NCBI GenBank assembly: GCA_037178975.1
Contig: JASJZH010000006.1
Span: forward strand, 4,340,001-4,404,000
Length of the DNA stretch: 64,000 bases
Source of the DNA: Oscheius tipulae
Taxonomy: Eukaryota > Nematoda > Chromadorea > Rhabditida > Rhabditidae
Direction: 5' to 3'
The position numbers and the translations under genes were made by a program. The notes under the pieces are model-generated. The model did not search any database. It saw only the letters and a list, made by a program, of their open reading frames with translations, and was not told the DNA's origin. This document shows positions 50,631 to 60,751 of this stretch, piece by piece (the first letter of the stretch is position 1; the number at the start of each line of letters is the position of its first letter).

Positions 50631-52489
50631 ATGCCGCCGACGAGGCCAGCGACCGAACGAATCCGAAATCCCAACGATGCCCTTCGACCTTATCATCGAT
50701 CGATTACCGTAATTATATTCTGTCTCGCGATGTTTTCGACCGTGTGTGCCGCGCCTTTACGCGAAACACCCTCCGACGAACTACTGCCACTTTCCGTTCA
50801 AGACGGATTCTATCCCCTATCCTTAGGTTCGTCTTTTAAACTGGCCATTCTTGATAGAGATACTGGTCAACATATTGTTTTAGGGAATTCGACGAGCCTG
50901 AAGGAGATGTCGCGAAATGCATTTTATTCTCTGGAAGAAGCCGAACTACCTGAGCAAATTGGGCCTCCGCCTGCTTTCCTTCACGAAAACAGGCCGTTCT
51001 ATAAGAAGAACAAAACTGCTGTGGACCGCAAAAACAAGCCGGGTCAGTATTTCATGCTACTACAACTCAGCTTTGTAAGACCCTCTGCTGTGCAGGCCTT
51101 GCTTATCTCACAATCAATAGGTCAAATTACAATATGTTCCGGCTATTCTTGCCACCAGTTTTTGAGATTGTCTTAAAGAATGCGTCATCCATAGGGCCAG
51201 AAACCTCGGCAACCTCGGCAAGAGGCCATGTCTCACCCAAAAATTCCAATCTCCGTTGTGACAAGTTCAGCTGTTTCTGCAATGCGACTCTTGGCAGCCG
51301 TTCGCGCCTCAAATCATAATGATTGATCTTTTTTCCGGCGTTCTGGAGAGAACTGATCATCGTCCTTAAATTTGTTCTACAGATTTCAGACTTCTTCTTC
51401 TTAAAAACCCCACCCTTTCCCGAGAACTTGTTGGCTGTCCGAAGGCACATGTCGCCGCATAGTGTGGATCAGCTTTCAGAGCCCCCGCCTGTCCCGAATA
51501 GAAGTTACTTGAGAGAAAAGGGGAACTGATGATCAGCTTTTCGATTTCTTGCACCAAAAAGTAGCAACGCAACGTAGGAACATTGGGGTCTTTTACAATC
51601 CTTCGAACAGTTGTAGCACGTGGCACTCGATTCCCATTTCTGATTAGAGCTATGCTTCTACTTCGTATTAGTAGTACCATCTCCAGAAGGATCAATATAG
51701 TTTGTTTATTAACTGTAAACTAACATGACGGTCATTTAAACTTCGAGCCAGAAATACCGATTGGCGCGCTTTTCGCAAAAATGTCTTCAGCCGGTAGATA
51801 ACTTATCTAACTAGCCACTGCTCACATTCCAAAGTAGTAGATGACTGCTTCAGTCCAAAATTCTGCGGGGGCGCTCATAAACAAACTAACGTAACAGTCA
51901 AAGAAGTGACGTTTTCAGGCAGGAAAAAACCAGTCTACAATGGTCGAAAAGAATTGTTGAAGATTCTTCTAGACACCGATAAACGACCGCAGCAAATCTG
52001 TAAAGGAGAGACTTTCAAACAGCGGGTGAAAGTCCCCGGCTGCCTCACAAAAACAATTGTTAACAGGTATTACATATTCATATGCTGACAAAATAGCAAA
52101 TATAGGTTCTGCCATGGAGTCTGTTCTTCCTATTTTATCCCAAGAATGTCTCGGAAGCTCAAAGCGTTTTTTAAATCGTGTGCTTATTGTGGCCCCAAAG
52201 AGTACGACTACGTGGATGTAACTCTCGACTGTCCTGGACAGGATCCTCCTCAAATAACAAAGAGGATAACAAAGGTTAATCACATTTTCACGAGTTCTTT
52301 CGCAATCTTTCTGGTCTTCTTCCGCCTACGTCCCCGTCTAAGCAAATTAGTTTACAATTAGAGATGATCTTCCCGTTTTCCCAGAAAGGTTGCAAACGTA
52401 CATCATCGTTCTCAAAGTGACCACTTACCAATTGTTTTCATTTCTAGGTCAAGAAATGTGCCTGTATAAACCACGACTACAAGCAATAG
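50631..52489 (+). CDS. Secreted DAN/gremlin-type cystine-knot protein
   Basis: Four exons (50631-51042, about 51919-52066, about 52107-52275, 52448-52489) splice in frame. The N-terminus has a signal sequence (ITVIIFCLAMFSTVCA) after about 25 polar residues. A propeptide-like region follows, with a putative N-glycosylation site (GNSTS) and a basic stretch (FYKKNKTAVDRKNK). The C-terminal domain begins at QQIC. It keeps the DAN family spacing: GCLTKTIVNRFCHGVCSSYF, then SCAYCGPKEYDY and VTLDCPG, ending KKCACINHDYKQ. The CHGVCSS motif matches the CxGxCxS knot core. DAN, gremlin and cerberus proteins bind and block BMP-type ligands outside the cell, so a TGF-beta/BMP antagonist role is inferred. 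The start was set at 50631 (better context than 50565). The long intron 51043-51918 contains no exon I could confirm. Confidence 0.85.
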
Positions 52490-53699
52490 CTGTGAAGGCA
52501 CCGCTGCCGGACAGCGCTCGACGAACCATCCCTCTGGACGTGCTCAGGCCAACAGACGGCCTTTTATAGGATCATAGCGACGTTTGTCTTAGATTTGTCT
52601 GTGTGCAGTGTGCTGTTGCTCTCTTACCCTCTGCGAAGCCATCTTCTTCCTTTCCCTCACTCACTCACCCTCTCCCTTACCGCTCCTTCAAATCAATTAA
52701 CGATCTCACATTTATTCAGCGACAGAATTGTTCCGACGTGTACTCACTTCCCGAAAGAAATGTTTATTGGTTGTATGCACGGTGTCCGTGAATTGTGCTG
52801 ATCTCACACCAGCAGCCGATTGTCGACTGCTGTGCGTACAGCTATTCGAGTTCTGTGTGTGCACGGGTCTGCTGTGACTTTTTTTGACACAGTTTTTTCC
52901 CCCATGCTCTTCCTTGCTGTCATACGAGGTTGATTAAGTGCAAAATATAATAAAAGTTTAACTTCTCTGTCTCTTTTTGCAACTTTCGAAAGCAGAAGGG
53001 CATGTGTCGCGCCAGGTAGACGACCTCCTGCCGAGAGGCGCCTCATAAATTCACTGAACAACTGATCGTGGGCGAATGACTAGCAATTATCTTTTCTGAC
53101 ACCGCTCTTTAAGGTTATAGGAATAGTCAGCGGTGCAGGCAGGGGCTGTCTGTCCGATAACACAGGAGCCTCTATAGTACGCAAGCAAAGAAGAAACACC
53201 AAATTTAGGTACAATGATCATTGGAACTCCAAAAACTTCCATTCTTTAGTCAGCTTTCGCAACCCTCGTGGTGTTTTTTGGAGCAGACTCTTCCTGAAAG
53301 AGTTTGCGAAGAACTAATTGTCTGAATTATGTACGCGCTGACGTTTGTGGGTCCAACTGAGTCATCTGCAAAATCCATCTACTGTAGCATCCTGAACAGT
53401 TGGAAAAATTGGACAGGAAGACATACAGAAAAGCATACCTATCTATTTTAAATTGTGCGCCCGTCTCTGTCTGTCTCTCTGAAGCCGTCTGTGCGTAGCC
53501 GGCCGCTTCCCTGCATTAGCCCCTTCGCCTGCTTGGTGTATTGCTAAGAGGTGCCGTCACCGCCAACACGCGCGCCGCATGCGTCTCGGGTTCGATTCCG
53601 CGCCGAGGAAAAACTGTTCCCTTCTATAAAATTGAGGTCAGTAACATGTTATTTTGTAGAGTTCGATGAGCTGAATAAGAATATCACATGATAAAAGCC
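52490..53699. other. Intergenic interval, no gene supported
   Basis: The frame 52804-53061 on the minus strand (85 residues, basic) is the most protein-like stretch here but shows no motif and no splice partners. Near 53455-53520 there is a pyrimidine-rich block (CTGTCTGTCTCTCTG). Confidence 0.35.
53534..53610 (+). other. tRNA-like sequence with A- and B-box (tRNA relic or SINE head)
   Basis: A stretch TTGCTAAGAGG at 53541-53551 resembles the internal Pol III A box, and GGTTCGATTCC at 53589-53599 is a full match to the B box. The spacing (48 bases start to start) fits a tRNA-type promoter. The predicted acceptor and T stems do not pair, so this is not a working tRNA gene as far as I can fold it by hand. 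Confidence 0.3.
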
Positions 53700-54095
53700 A
53701 AAAATTGGGTTTTCAACGAAAATCGTGTTTTGAGGAAGTGTTAGTGTTCGAGAGATAAAAAGTGTGTTCAAAGGATGGGAAGTGGATTTGAGCAATAGGA
53801 AGTGGGTTAGTAAGATAGGAAAGGCATTCAAAGGATGGGTGACCGGATTGGGAACAGATTGGAAGGACAACTAAATCGATTTAAAACATAGGAAGTGGGT
53901 TCAAACGATGACAAGTAGGCTCATAGAGTGAAAGGAAAATGGATTCGAGGCATAAGGAGTGGATTTTGGAGAAGAGATTCAAAGAATGGGAAGTGGGTTC
54001 GTGGAATATGAATTATGTTCAAAGAGTGGGTTCCAAGGATGGGAAGGGGTTTCTAAGAGTGAAAGAGGAGTGGGTTCGAGGGACGGAAAGATGTT
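53700..54095 (+). repeat. Degenerate G-rich minisatellite
   Basis: Imperfect tandem units built around AAAGGATGGGAAGTGGGTT and GTGGGTTCGAGG fill this block. Unit lengths vary (about 17-35 bases) and identity is loose. No coding sense on either strand. A minus-strand frame (53649-53870) exists only because the repeat lacks stops in that frame. Confidence 0.7.
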
Positions 54096-54286
54096 TTCAC
54101 TGATTAGCAGTGACCAGACTGACAGCTTAAAAGTGGACGAGCTTCTATGGCTATCGTCTTAACTTTTTGTGCTCCTAACTAAGTTTTACTGGGAAATGGA
54201 AATAGTCCATTTCCCAGTAAAACTTAGTTAGGAGCCCACTTTTCTTTCACTCTTAGAAACCCCTTCTCATCCTTGGAACCCACACT
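54025..54286. repeat. Foldback structure: inverted copies of a minisatellite unit around a hairpin
   Basis: The unit at 54025-54076 (GTGGGTTCCAAGGATGGG and on) reappears in reverse complement at 54236-54286 with roughly 90% identity over some 50 bases. Between the arms sits a perfect 30-bp hairpin (54171-54200 with 54206-54235, loop AATAG). The whole could extrude as a cruciform. It looks like a foldback or snap-back duplication; no transposase or target-site duplication is obvious. Confidence 0.8.
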
Positions 54287-54861
54287 CCATTCTTCAAACC
54301 GACCCCGAAGGGGCGGTAGACTACCTTGTATGACTAAATTGTGTCACTCCTTTAATCCACTCTCGCCCACAGCTGCCTATTAAAATTGCGTAATATCCGA
54401 ACACGATTGGTTTTTCCGGTTAAAAAAGATTGAAATGCTACCTTTCAAACTACAGATTGGAGGTTGAGAGAGCTATGATGTACTTCCAAACAGTTTGCAA
54501 GATCCACATCATTCTTGGGCTACAATTCGTCCGCAAAACATTTCCTTTCTTTCGAAACATCTCATTCTACCCAGAAGTTCTTCTCCAAAAATAGCGACCC
54601 ATAAACGCACGCAACTGCCGCTACAGACTTAGATCACTTTGTGTTTTAGGGTTTACTTCATTTTGAAAAAATAGAACATCAAATCACAATTTAAGGAGAG
54701 GAGGCACAACCTGGGGAGGATGACGTTTGAAGGCACAACGGAAAAAGCTAGATATGTCAGAGTGAACACAACCGAACACCGGAAACAAAAACTGGAATTG
54801 ATGAATAAAGCTGAGGGAAAGCTCAAAGCACCCGTTAACAATGCTACTCGAATTTGAAAGA

Positions 54862-57059
54862 TTACATTTTTTGTCCGCCGAATGGCAGCATGACTTTTCT
54901 CGAAAGTAAGCAGCTCAAATCTGGGAGCTGGTCGTGTAGCGCTCTTGCATCTAGAGATAGTTCCGCGATCGGTTTGTAGGAGCTTTGTGGGAAAGAAGAC
55001 GACAGGATTGTGTCTAGTATTGACCTAAAAGTAAGTACAGTTATGTGTTATTACAATTTTGTACTTTTCTGAGGTTCTCGAGTTGATGCTGACACCCATA
55101 TCCAAACCAAAAGCTTCCAAATCCTTTTGTAGTGTGAACGTTCCTGAAGAAGATCCACCTGAGTTTGCTGATAAGAAATCAACATCCAATAACGCCGAAG
55201 CGCCTTCTGGAATGAAGGGTTTAGTAAAAAAAAAACAAGACGATGGTTATGACACAAAACACAGGACAAGAGCGTAAAGCTGAAAACTCACTGGTTCCTT
55301 TTAGGGGATTGGTCAATCCACTTTTATCCCAATCGAACTCAGCAGGTGGCGCAGAAAGCGAATCAAATGGTACAGACGTAGACGGAGGAGAAGACTTTTG
55401 TTCTGGAAAGCTTTATTTCTTGAATTGAAAACGAATAACCTAAGGTCGCAGTAGTTGGCTTCAAAACTTCGGCGGCTATATTGGATACAATACTTCCATT
55501 TACAGGTGTCGGGGTCAGCACGGCTTCCGATGACAATGGGGAAAGTACTCCTTTTGCTGGTAGTGTCTGAAAGTAGAGTTCAAAGAATCAAGTAAACAGG
55601 CAGACCTTATCAATGTTGATCTTCTTGTAGTGGTTGGAAGCAAGAGTAGAACCGTCAAAGACATACTGAAGCGATTTGGCTTCCTCTACAATCCGCAGGA
55701 GACACCATAGTTCAAATGCCCTAGAAAAATAAATGCATCTCATAACATAAGCAGCTAACTGTTTCAAAGGACACTCCTCTCCGATCGATTTGTCCGCAGC
55801 GTTCAAAACAGGTGAGATTTCGCTTACACTGTTCTCATCAAAGACGACATCTTCAGTATTTTCGTATTTCCATTCAACATCGATAATTTCCTGCAGTAGA
55901 TTTTCTTCCCAGTTCTGAAACAGAAATTTTAACCGAATTACTGAATTCACTACCTCGCGATCGTTTTCTCTAGGTGACTCGGTGAATTGCGGAGTCCAGC
56001 TTTCAGTTTCACAAGTAGTTGGTTCAGGTGCTGTGGCAGCAGATCCAAATGCGCCGAAGTCATCGTCTTCATCTACAGAAGGAGCACTAGCTAACTTAAC
56101 AAAATTCAATGAAACAGCGGTCTATTTAACCTACATGAGAGTCTCTTCTTGCAACTTTGTCAAAGTCTCCCCATTCGAACTCTTCTTCTTTCTGGTGACT
56201 ATGTGACTGAGCGCTTGCAGCTGAATACATTGTTTGCCAACACTGACAGAAGACAGACGCACCATTATCAAACGGAGATGCTTGTGACAAAATAACAGGC
56301 TCGGGTATTGTTTCAGCAAAATCCCCAAATTCGTCGTCGTCATCGTCACAGCTATTAGCAATTTGCGCAATAGGAGAATCAGGTTCCAATCTTGTTGATT
56401 CGATCGCAACTACAGAGAGATTAGAAGCTGGTTCAAAATCGTTCCTTTGAGAAATGAGCTCAGGAAACTTAGTGGTAACCGGAAAACTTATGTGTAAATG
56501 TTTCTAGTTCATAAATACCTCCAATTCCTCCTCGTTACAGCTTCTTGATGTACTGTTTGTGTGGTTCAGTGGAAGAGGCGGTGTTTTGCTACCATTCAAC
56601 CTTGTTTCAAACGAGATATTCTCCTAAAAGAGTATCCATAAAAAAAGTGATAACTTGAATAAAAAAGAAAATGCATCGAAATTTTACCGTTATATCAGAT
56701 GTCGTCGGCAGCTGAATATCAGTTGAAGTTTCAGGTTTCTTTGGGATTTCTTGAGAAGAACTAGAATCTTCGACAGCTTCGGAAAAGACGGTTGGAACCA
56801 TTCCATTCTGTAAATTATTGTAACCCAATATTCATATAAAGCACCTTTTCAGAACTAGCTGATTTTACTGGGTGTCCTAGAACCGGATTGTAAGTATGTT
56901 CGATTTCCGGCAATGGGATGTGTTCAAAAACCTAAGGAATCGGTTAATGAAGCGAATTCTATACGTAACCTCGTGCTCCTCATCTTCACCGTGTGTTCTT
57001 GAAGTTTCTAGATCATGTTCGAATGTCCCTGGGAAAGGCGGTGGTAACTCTCCATCCAT
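54862..57059 (-). CDS. Aftiphilin-like clathrin accessory protein
   Basis: Aftiphilin binds clathrin and AP-1/AP-2 adaptors on trans-Golgi and endosomal vesicles. The minus-strand frame starts MDGELPPPFPGTFEHDLETS at 57059, with an AATTTCAG acceptor about 15 bases upstream that may be a trans-splice site. The middle is disordered and carries the short adaptor-binding motifs typical of the family: DDEFGDFAE, FEWGDFD and DDDFGAFGS. The C-terminal clathrin-binding domain has FELWCLLRIVEEAKSLQYVF, then SNHYKKINIDK. The last exon reads DARALHDQLPDLSCLLSRKV and stops at 54862-54864. Several short exons lie between 56600 and 56100 and their borders are not all fixed. Homology rests on motif order and the C-terminal block. 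Confidence 0.82.
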
Positions 57060-57539
57060 AACTTTTCCAGTCTGAAATTGAAACAAATGATCTTCATTTT
57101 TAGATTCTTAATTGAAATGGATAGTTACGGTAACTGAAAATTAAGATTCCACATATTCATATAAAAATGTACTTGTGAATCATATCTTTGCGAGAAATGG
57201 TTGAAAAAAGATGTTATCGAAAGCTCGAAAGCCGAGACGTTGCCGTAACAACCAAGAAACCGGTTACCGCGACGTGCCCTGTTTGGTCGCAACGCATGCA
57301 TGATTTCCGCTAAAAACCGCGCCTAAATGATTTACCATTTGATTTTTTTTCTCCTGAAGAAAGTTTATAAAAACACTTTTGGTAATTTTAACCTTTTCTA
57401 TATTTTCGCCATTCAAAATGCATTATTAGTTCTGTTTTTGAAATCTTTTCTATTCAAAATCTAAAAATCTAAGTGATGAACCACCCGCACAAATAACATC
57501 TTGTTCCTGATTACAGGGGCTTCCTATGATGTGTAATGG

Positions 57540-59160
57540 AAAATATTTGGTTTGTCATCACCGTTTATGGGATGTCCTCTGGATCTACTGGACAAGGAGA
57601 TCGATCGTCTACAGTCTCTAGACGTCATTTCTTCTGTAGAAACCTTGGAATGGGCGGCACCAATCGTCGTGGTCCGCAAAGCAATTGGAACCGTCCGACT
57701 CTGCAACGACTACTCGACGGGCCTCAATGATACTCTCCAACCGTATCAGCATCCACTACTAACGGCCGATGATGTTCTCTCCAAGCTGAATGGCGGAATC
57801 TTGTTCTCGACCATCGATCTGGCCTATGCATACCTGCAAATCGAGGTCTCGGAAGATTCGAAGTCGCTCCTGACCATCAACACGTGGACATGCCAGTCCC
57901 GAAGGATCTCTCACAAATCCGCTCTTTCCTTGGAATGTTGAGTTTTTACAGTTCCTTCATTTCGGACACCTGCACCTGGTCCACTACGACCCGTCACTTC
58001 CCATCATCGTTGCTGCGGATGCCAGTAACTATGGAATCTATGCTATCCTGTCTCATTGTTATCCAGATGGTACCGAGAAGGCCGTCTACCACACATGCCG
58101 CTCCCTCAACGATGCCGAGCGCAACTACGGACAGATCGAGAAGGAAGGACTAGCTCTGGTTTTCGCTGTCAAGAAGTTCCATCGTTTCATCTATGAACTC
58201 GATTTCTGCTCCTCACGGATCACAAGCCGCTTCTCAGTATATTTGGTTCAAAGTCTGGCATTCCCGTCTACACCGTCAACCATCTTCAACACTAGTGCCT
58301 GATTCTTTTGGGATACGACTTGCAAATTGAGTATCGCAACACGACATCCTTCGGTCAAGCTGATGCACTCAGCCGTCTCATCAGCTCCCACACGGTATCA
58401 TGTCATTATTACTGGAATTGAAGGGAATGCCAAGTTCATCTACAACAACATCATCCAGCAGATGCCCATCTCTGCCGAAGATGTCACCAACGGCACTGCC
58501 AAAGATTCCGTTCTCTCGCCACTGGTAAACTACATCAAGAAGCACACTTGTCCTAGCAAGCCCAGTCCGGATCTCAAAAAGTACAACTCCATCATGCACT
58601 CACCGTTCCTGCGCGACGGCTGTCTCTTCTTCTAGGACCGTGTCCTGATTCCTGCTTCACTCCAGAAGCATGTCCTCCAAGTCCTGCACAAGGGTCATCC
58701 CGGCTCTACAAGGATGAAGTCTCTAGCCATGGAACACGTCTTCTGGATCAACGTCAAACGGGACATCGACGAATACGTTCAACCAACTGACAGACTCTGA
58801 AGTCTGTCAGTTGGTTGCCAAGGCCCCGATCAAGACAACTCTGTCACCTTGGTCCACACCCTGGGAAAGGATTCATCTGGATTTCGCTGGACCCATAAAT
58901 ATACATCACCGTCGTAGACGTCTATTCCAAATAGCCGGAAATTTTCCTCTTGAATGCTGCCACTGTTTCTACTACTACGAAGACACTGGATCGACTGTTT
59001 TCCCAGTTTGGATACCCAAAGACATTAGTCAGCGACAATGGCACCCAGCTTACTTCCGAACAGTTTGCTGATTACTGTAAGAAGAGAGGAATCTATCACA
59101 CACAAAGTCCGCCATATCATGACATAAATATACACCCGTTATTTCCTGGCGCATAAAAAC
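57540..59160 (+). mobile_element. Gutted Ty3/gypsy-type retrotransposon pol remnant
   Basis: Reading frames here give pieces of a Ty3/gypsy polyprotein in the right order. The 5' half of reverse transcriptase (LDKEIDRLQSLDVISSVE; FSTIDLAYAYLQIEVSED) ends near 57880. It jumps at once to the RT-RNase H linker (DLSQIRSFLGMLSFY), so the central palm with the YxDD motif is missing. The RNase H piece follows (IVAADASNYGIYAILSH; LALVFAVKKFHRFIYE), then a zinc-finger/integrase start (58640-58770) and integrase core (FGYPKTLVSDNGTQLTSEQF) to about 59150. Frames change several times, and stops interrupt. No long terminal repeats were seen, so this is a dead, truncated copy. Confidence 0.85.
58780..58817. 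repeat. Perfect 17-bp-arm hairpin inside the retroelement remnant
   Basis: Positions 58780-58796 pair exactly with 58801-58817 around a CTGA loop. The structure interrupts the integrase zinc-finger region, so it is a local inverted duplication that arose after the copy lost function or as part of a replication slip. Confidence 0.75.
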
Positions 59161-59564
59161 CAAAAAAAAAACATAAAAGTACACCTTGATTAGAACCATG
59201 CATAAACATTCCTATTTTGATAAGGAGGGGATTTTAAGATTTGGCTATTTAACAAGAAGTATTCTGGACAACTGTCTTCTGAATCAGGGTCGAGTTACCA
59301 AAGAGGGAAAGAAGGTCACTTTACCCCCGCGGGGTAAAGTCACTTGTGTCGGCCATAAAATTATCACAAACCTTCTTGCAAAAAGCAGTGGCTGACCCTC
59401 TTGCCACAATAATATAAACATTTTCTGGATGCTTTCGTTTTAGGGAAATTAGGTATGCAGACTATCTCCCAGTTTTGAATGGCAAGTAATGTCCTACTCT
59501 CTAGTTTTGAATAAAACTGGTCACACCAATTCAATATGGGCATCAGTAAATTTTTGTGGCAGAG

Positions 59565-59700
59565 AAAAAGGGATAGAGAGACTGGGACAGAGAAACAGGG
59601 ACATTAAGACAGGAACAAAGAGACATGAATATAAACTGGAACCGAGAGACAGGGAACGAAAGACAATGACAGAGAGACATGATCAGGGTTGTTCAGGCTA
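59565..59700 (+). repeat. Degenerate GAGACAGGGA-type tandem repeat
   Basis: Loose repeats of AGAGACAGGGA, AAAGAGACATGA and similar units run through this block. Purine-rich on the plus strand, no coding sense. Confidence 0.5.
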
Positions 59701-59829
59701 CGGGAGACATGCCAGGGTAGAACACCTTCATATACTATTATCCGTCTGACTCTCTACAACGGCATTGACTTCATGAGGAAAATGGCCATTGGGATGGATC
59801 AGTGAAGAGCAAATCCCGGTATGATCACA

Positions 59830-60475
59830 TTTCCATAATATAGTCCGCGTGGTCATATTTCGGCTCCTTTTTCTCTACAACTGCCAGAAGACGCTTATAT
59901 ACAGAGCCCTGACCACGGATTTGTCGATAGTTTTTTAAACTTCTAGATTTGCATTTGGCGTTGTCCTGCTGTCAGTACCATTGTTGATGGCCTATTTCTT
60001 TCCTGCATTACGGAAATAGCTCGGTGCGAAGATCCTTTTTATAGTCGGCGCTTTTGTAGTGATCACTGACTCGCTGAACTCGATGTATGAACACTAACTA
60101 AAAAAAGGTACGAAACGTACTTTGATGATCAGGTGCCCTTTACTGCTGATAGCTCCGAGAATCATGATAGATCCGCCACCCATCTGATGCTTTATGCGCT
60201 CCAATGTGACTGTACTCGTACTGTAGGAGCCCCTATTGTTCGGGCCGTCCGAACTGAAAAACTCCGCGCACGCAAACTGTACCAATACTTTTGTCGCGGG
60301 TATTTTGGAAATTTTGGAATAAAAAACATTCTACTTCATCGTTTTGTTTGGAACTTATGTGATGTTATTCTCCCTTGAATACTAGTTTGCTGCTGTAGTT
60401 TCAAGTTGCATGCATTTCATTATCATAAAAATCCGGGTGTACCAAAACTTTTGTCGCGGACTATATATGTTTTAT
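59830..60475 (-). mobile_element. Tc1/mariner-type transposon relic
   Basis: On the minus strand a short open stretch (60285-60094) reads KHQMGGGSIMILGAISSKGH, which matches the GGGSxMxWGxIS block of Tc1/mariner transposases. Further along, a decayed QDNA-like block follows with stops (near 59990-59950). The right end carries GTACCAAAACTTTTGTCGCG at 60438-60457, a Tc1-like terminal sequence. ATATAGTCCGCG near 59840 is the complement of its outer part, so the termini are roughly inverted. A near copy of the terminal sequence also occurs at 60279. The N-terminal DNA-binding part is gone. Confidence 0.65.
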
Positions 60476-60532
60476 GTGTTAATATGCGTGGTTGAATCTG
60501 TTAAAATGATGTACACATAAACATGTTAAGGA

Positions 60533-60595
60533 CTGACAAAATGCGCCGGTAGCGCCACGACTTCGTTTACTCAAGTAAACAGATTCGGAAAAAAT
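60533..60595 (-). pseudogene. Decayed partial copy of the IL-17-like last exon
   Basis: About 63 bases align without gaps to 60932-60994 with roughly 89% identity. The shared core, on the plus strand, is CTGACAAAATGCGCCGGTAG. In the frame of the neighbouring gene it reads SESVYLSKRSRGATGAFCQ, so the FCLC pair of knot cysteines has become VYLS. No further exon sequence flanks it. A run of about 21 T lies at 60609-60630, between copy and parent gene. Confidence 0.75.
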
Positions 60596-60751
60596 ATAAA
60601 GATTAAAAATTTTTTTTTTTTTTTTTTTTTAGAAACTGTTGCTCAGTCAAAAAGTAAAGATTTTATTGGCAAAGTTGTACCCGTGAAAGGAAAGACAGTA
60701 ATTTAAGACTACCCGCAAATAATTGCACTCCATGATAAAAACAAGAGAAAT

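Noticed and set aside
53522-53610. Working tRNA gene
   Set aside because: A and B boxes are present but neither the acceptor nor the T stem pairs when folded by hand.
53649-53870. Minus-strand 73-residue frame
   Set aside because: It is simply the stop-free reading of the minisatellite repeat.
60094-60285. Minus-strand frame as an independent small gene
   Set aside because: Its GGGSIMILGAISS block is a transposase fragment, so it is included in the Tc1/mariner relic instead.
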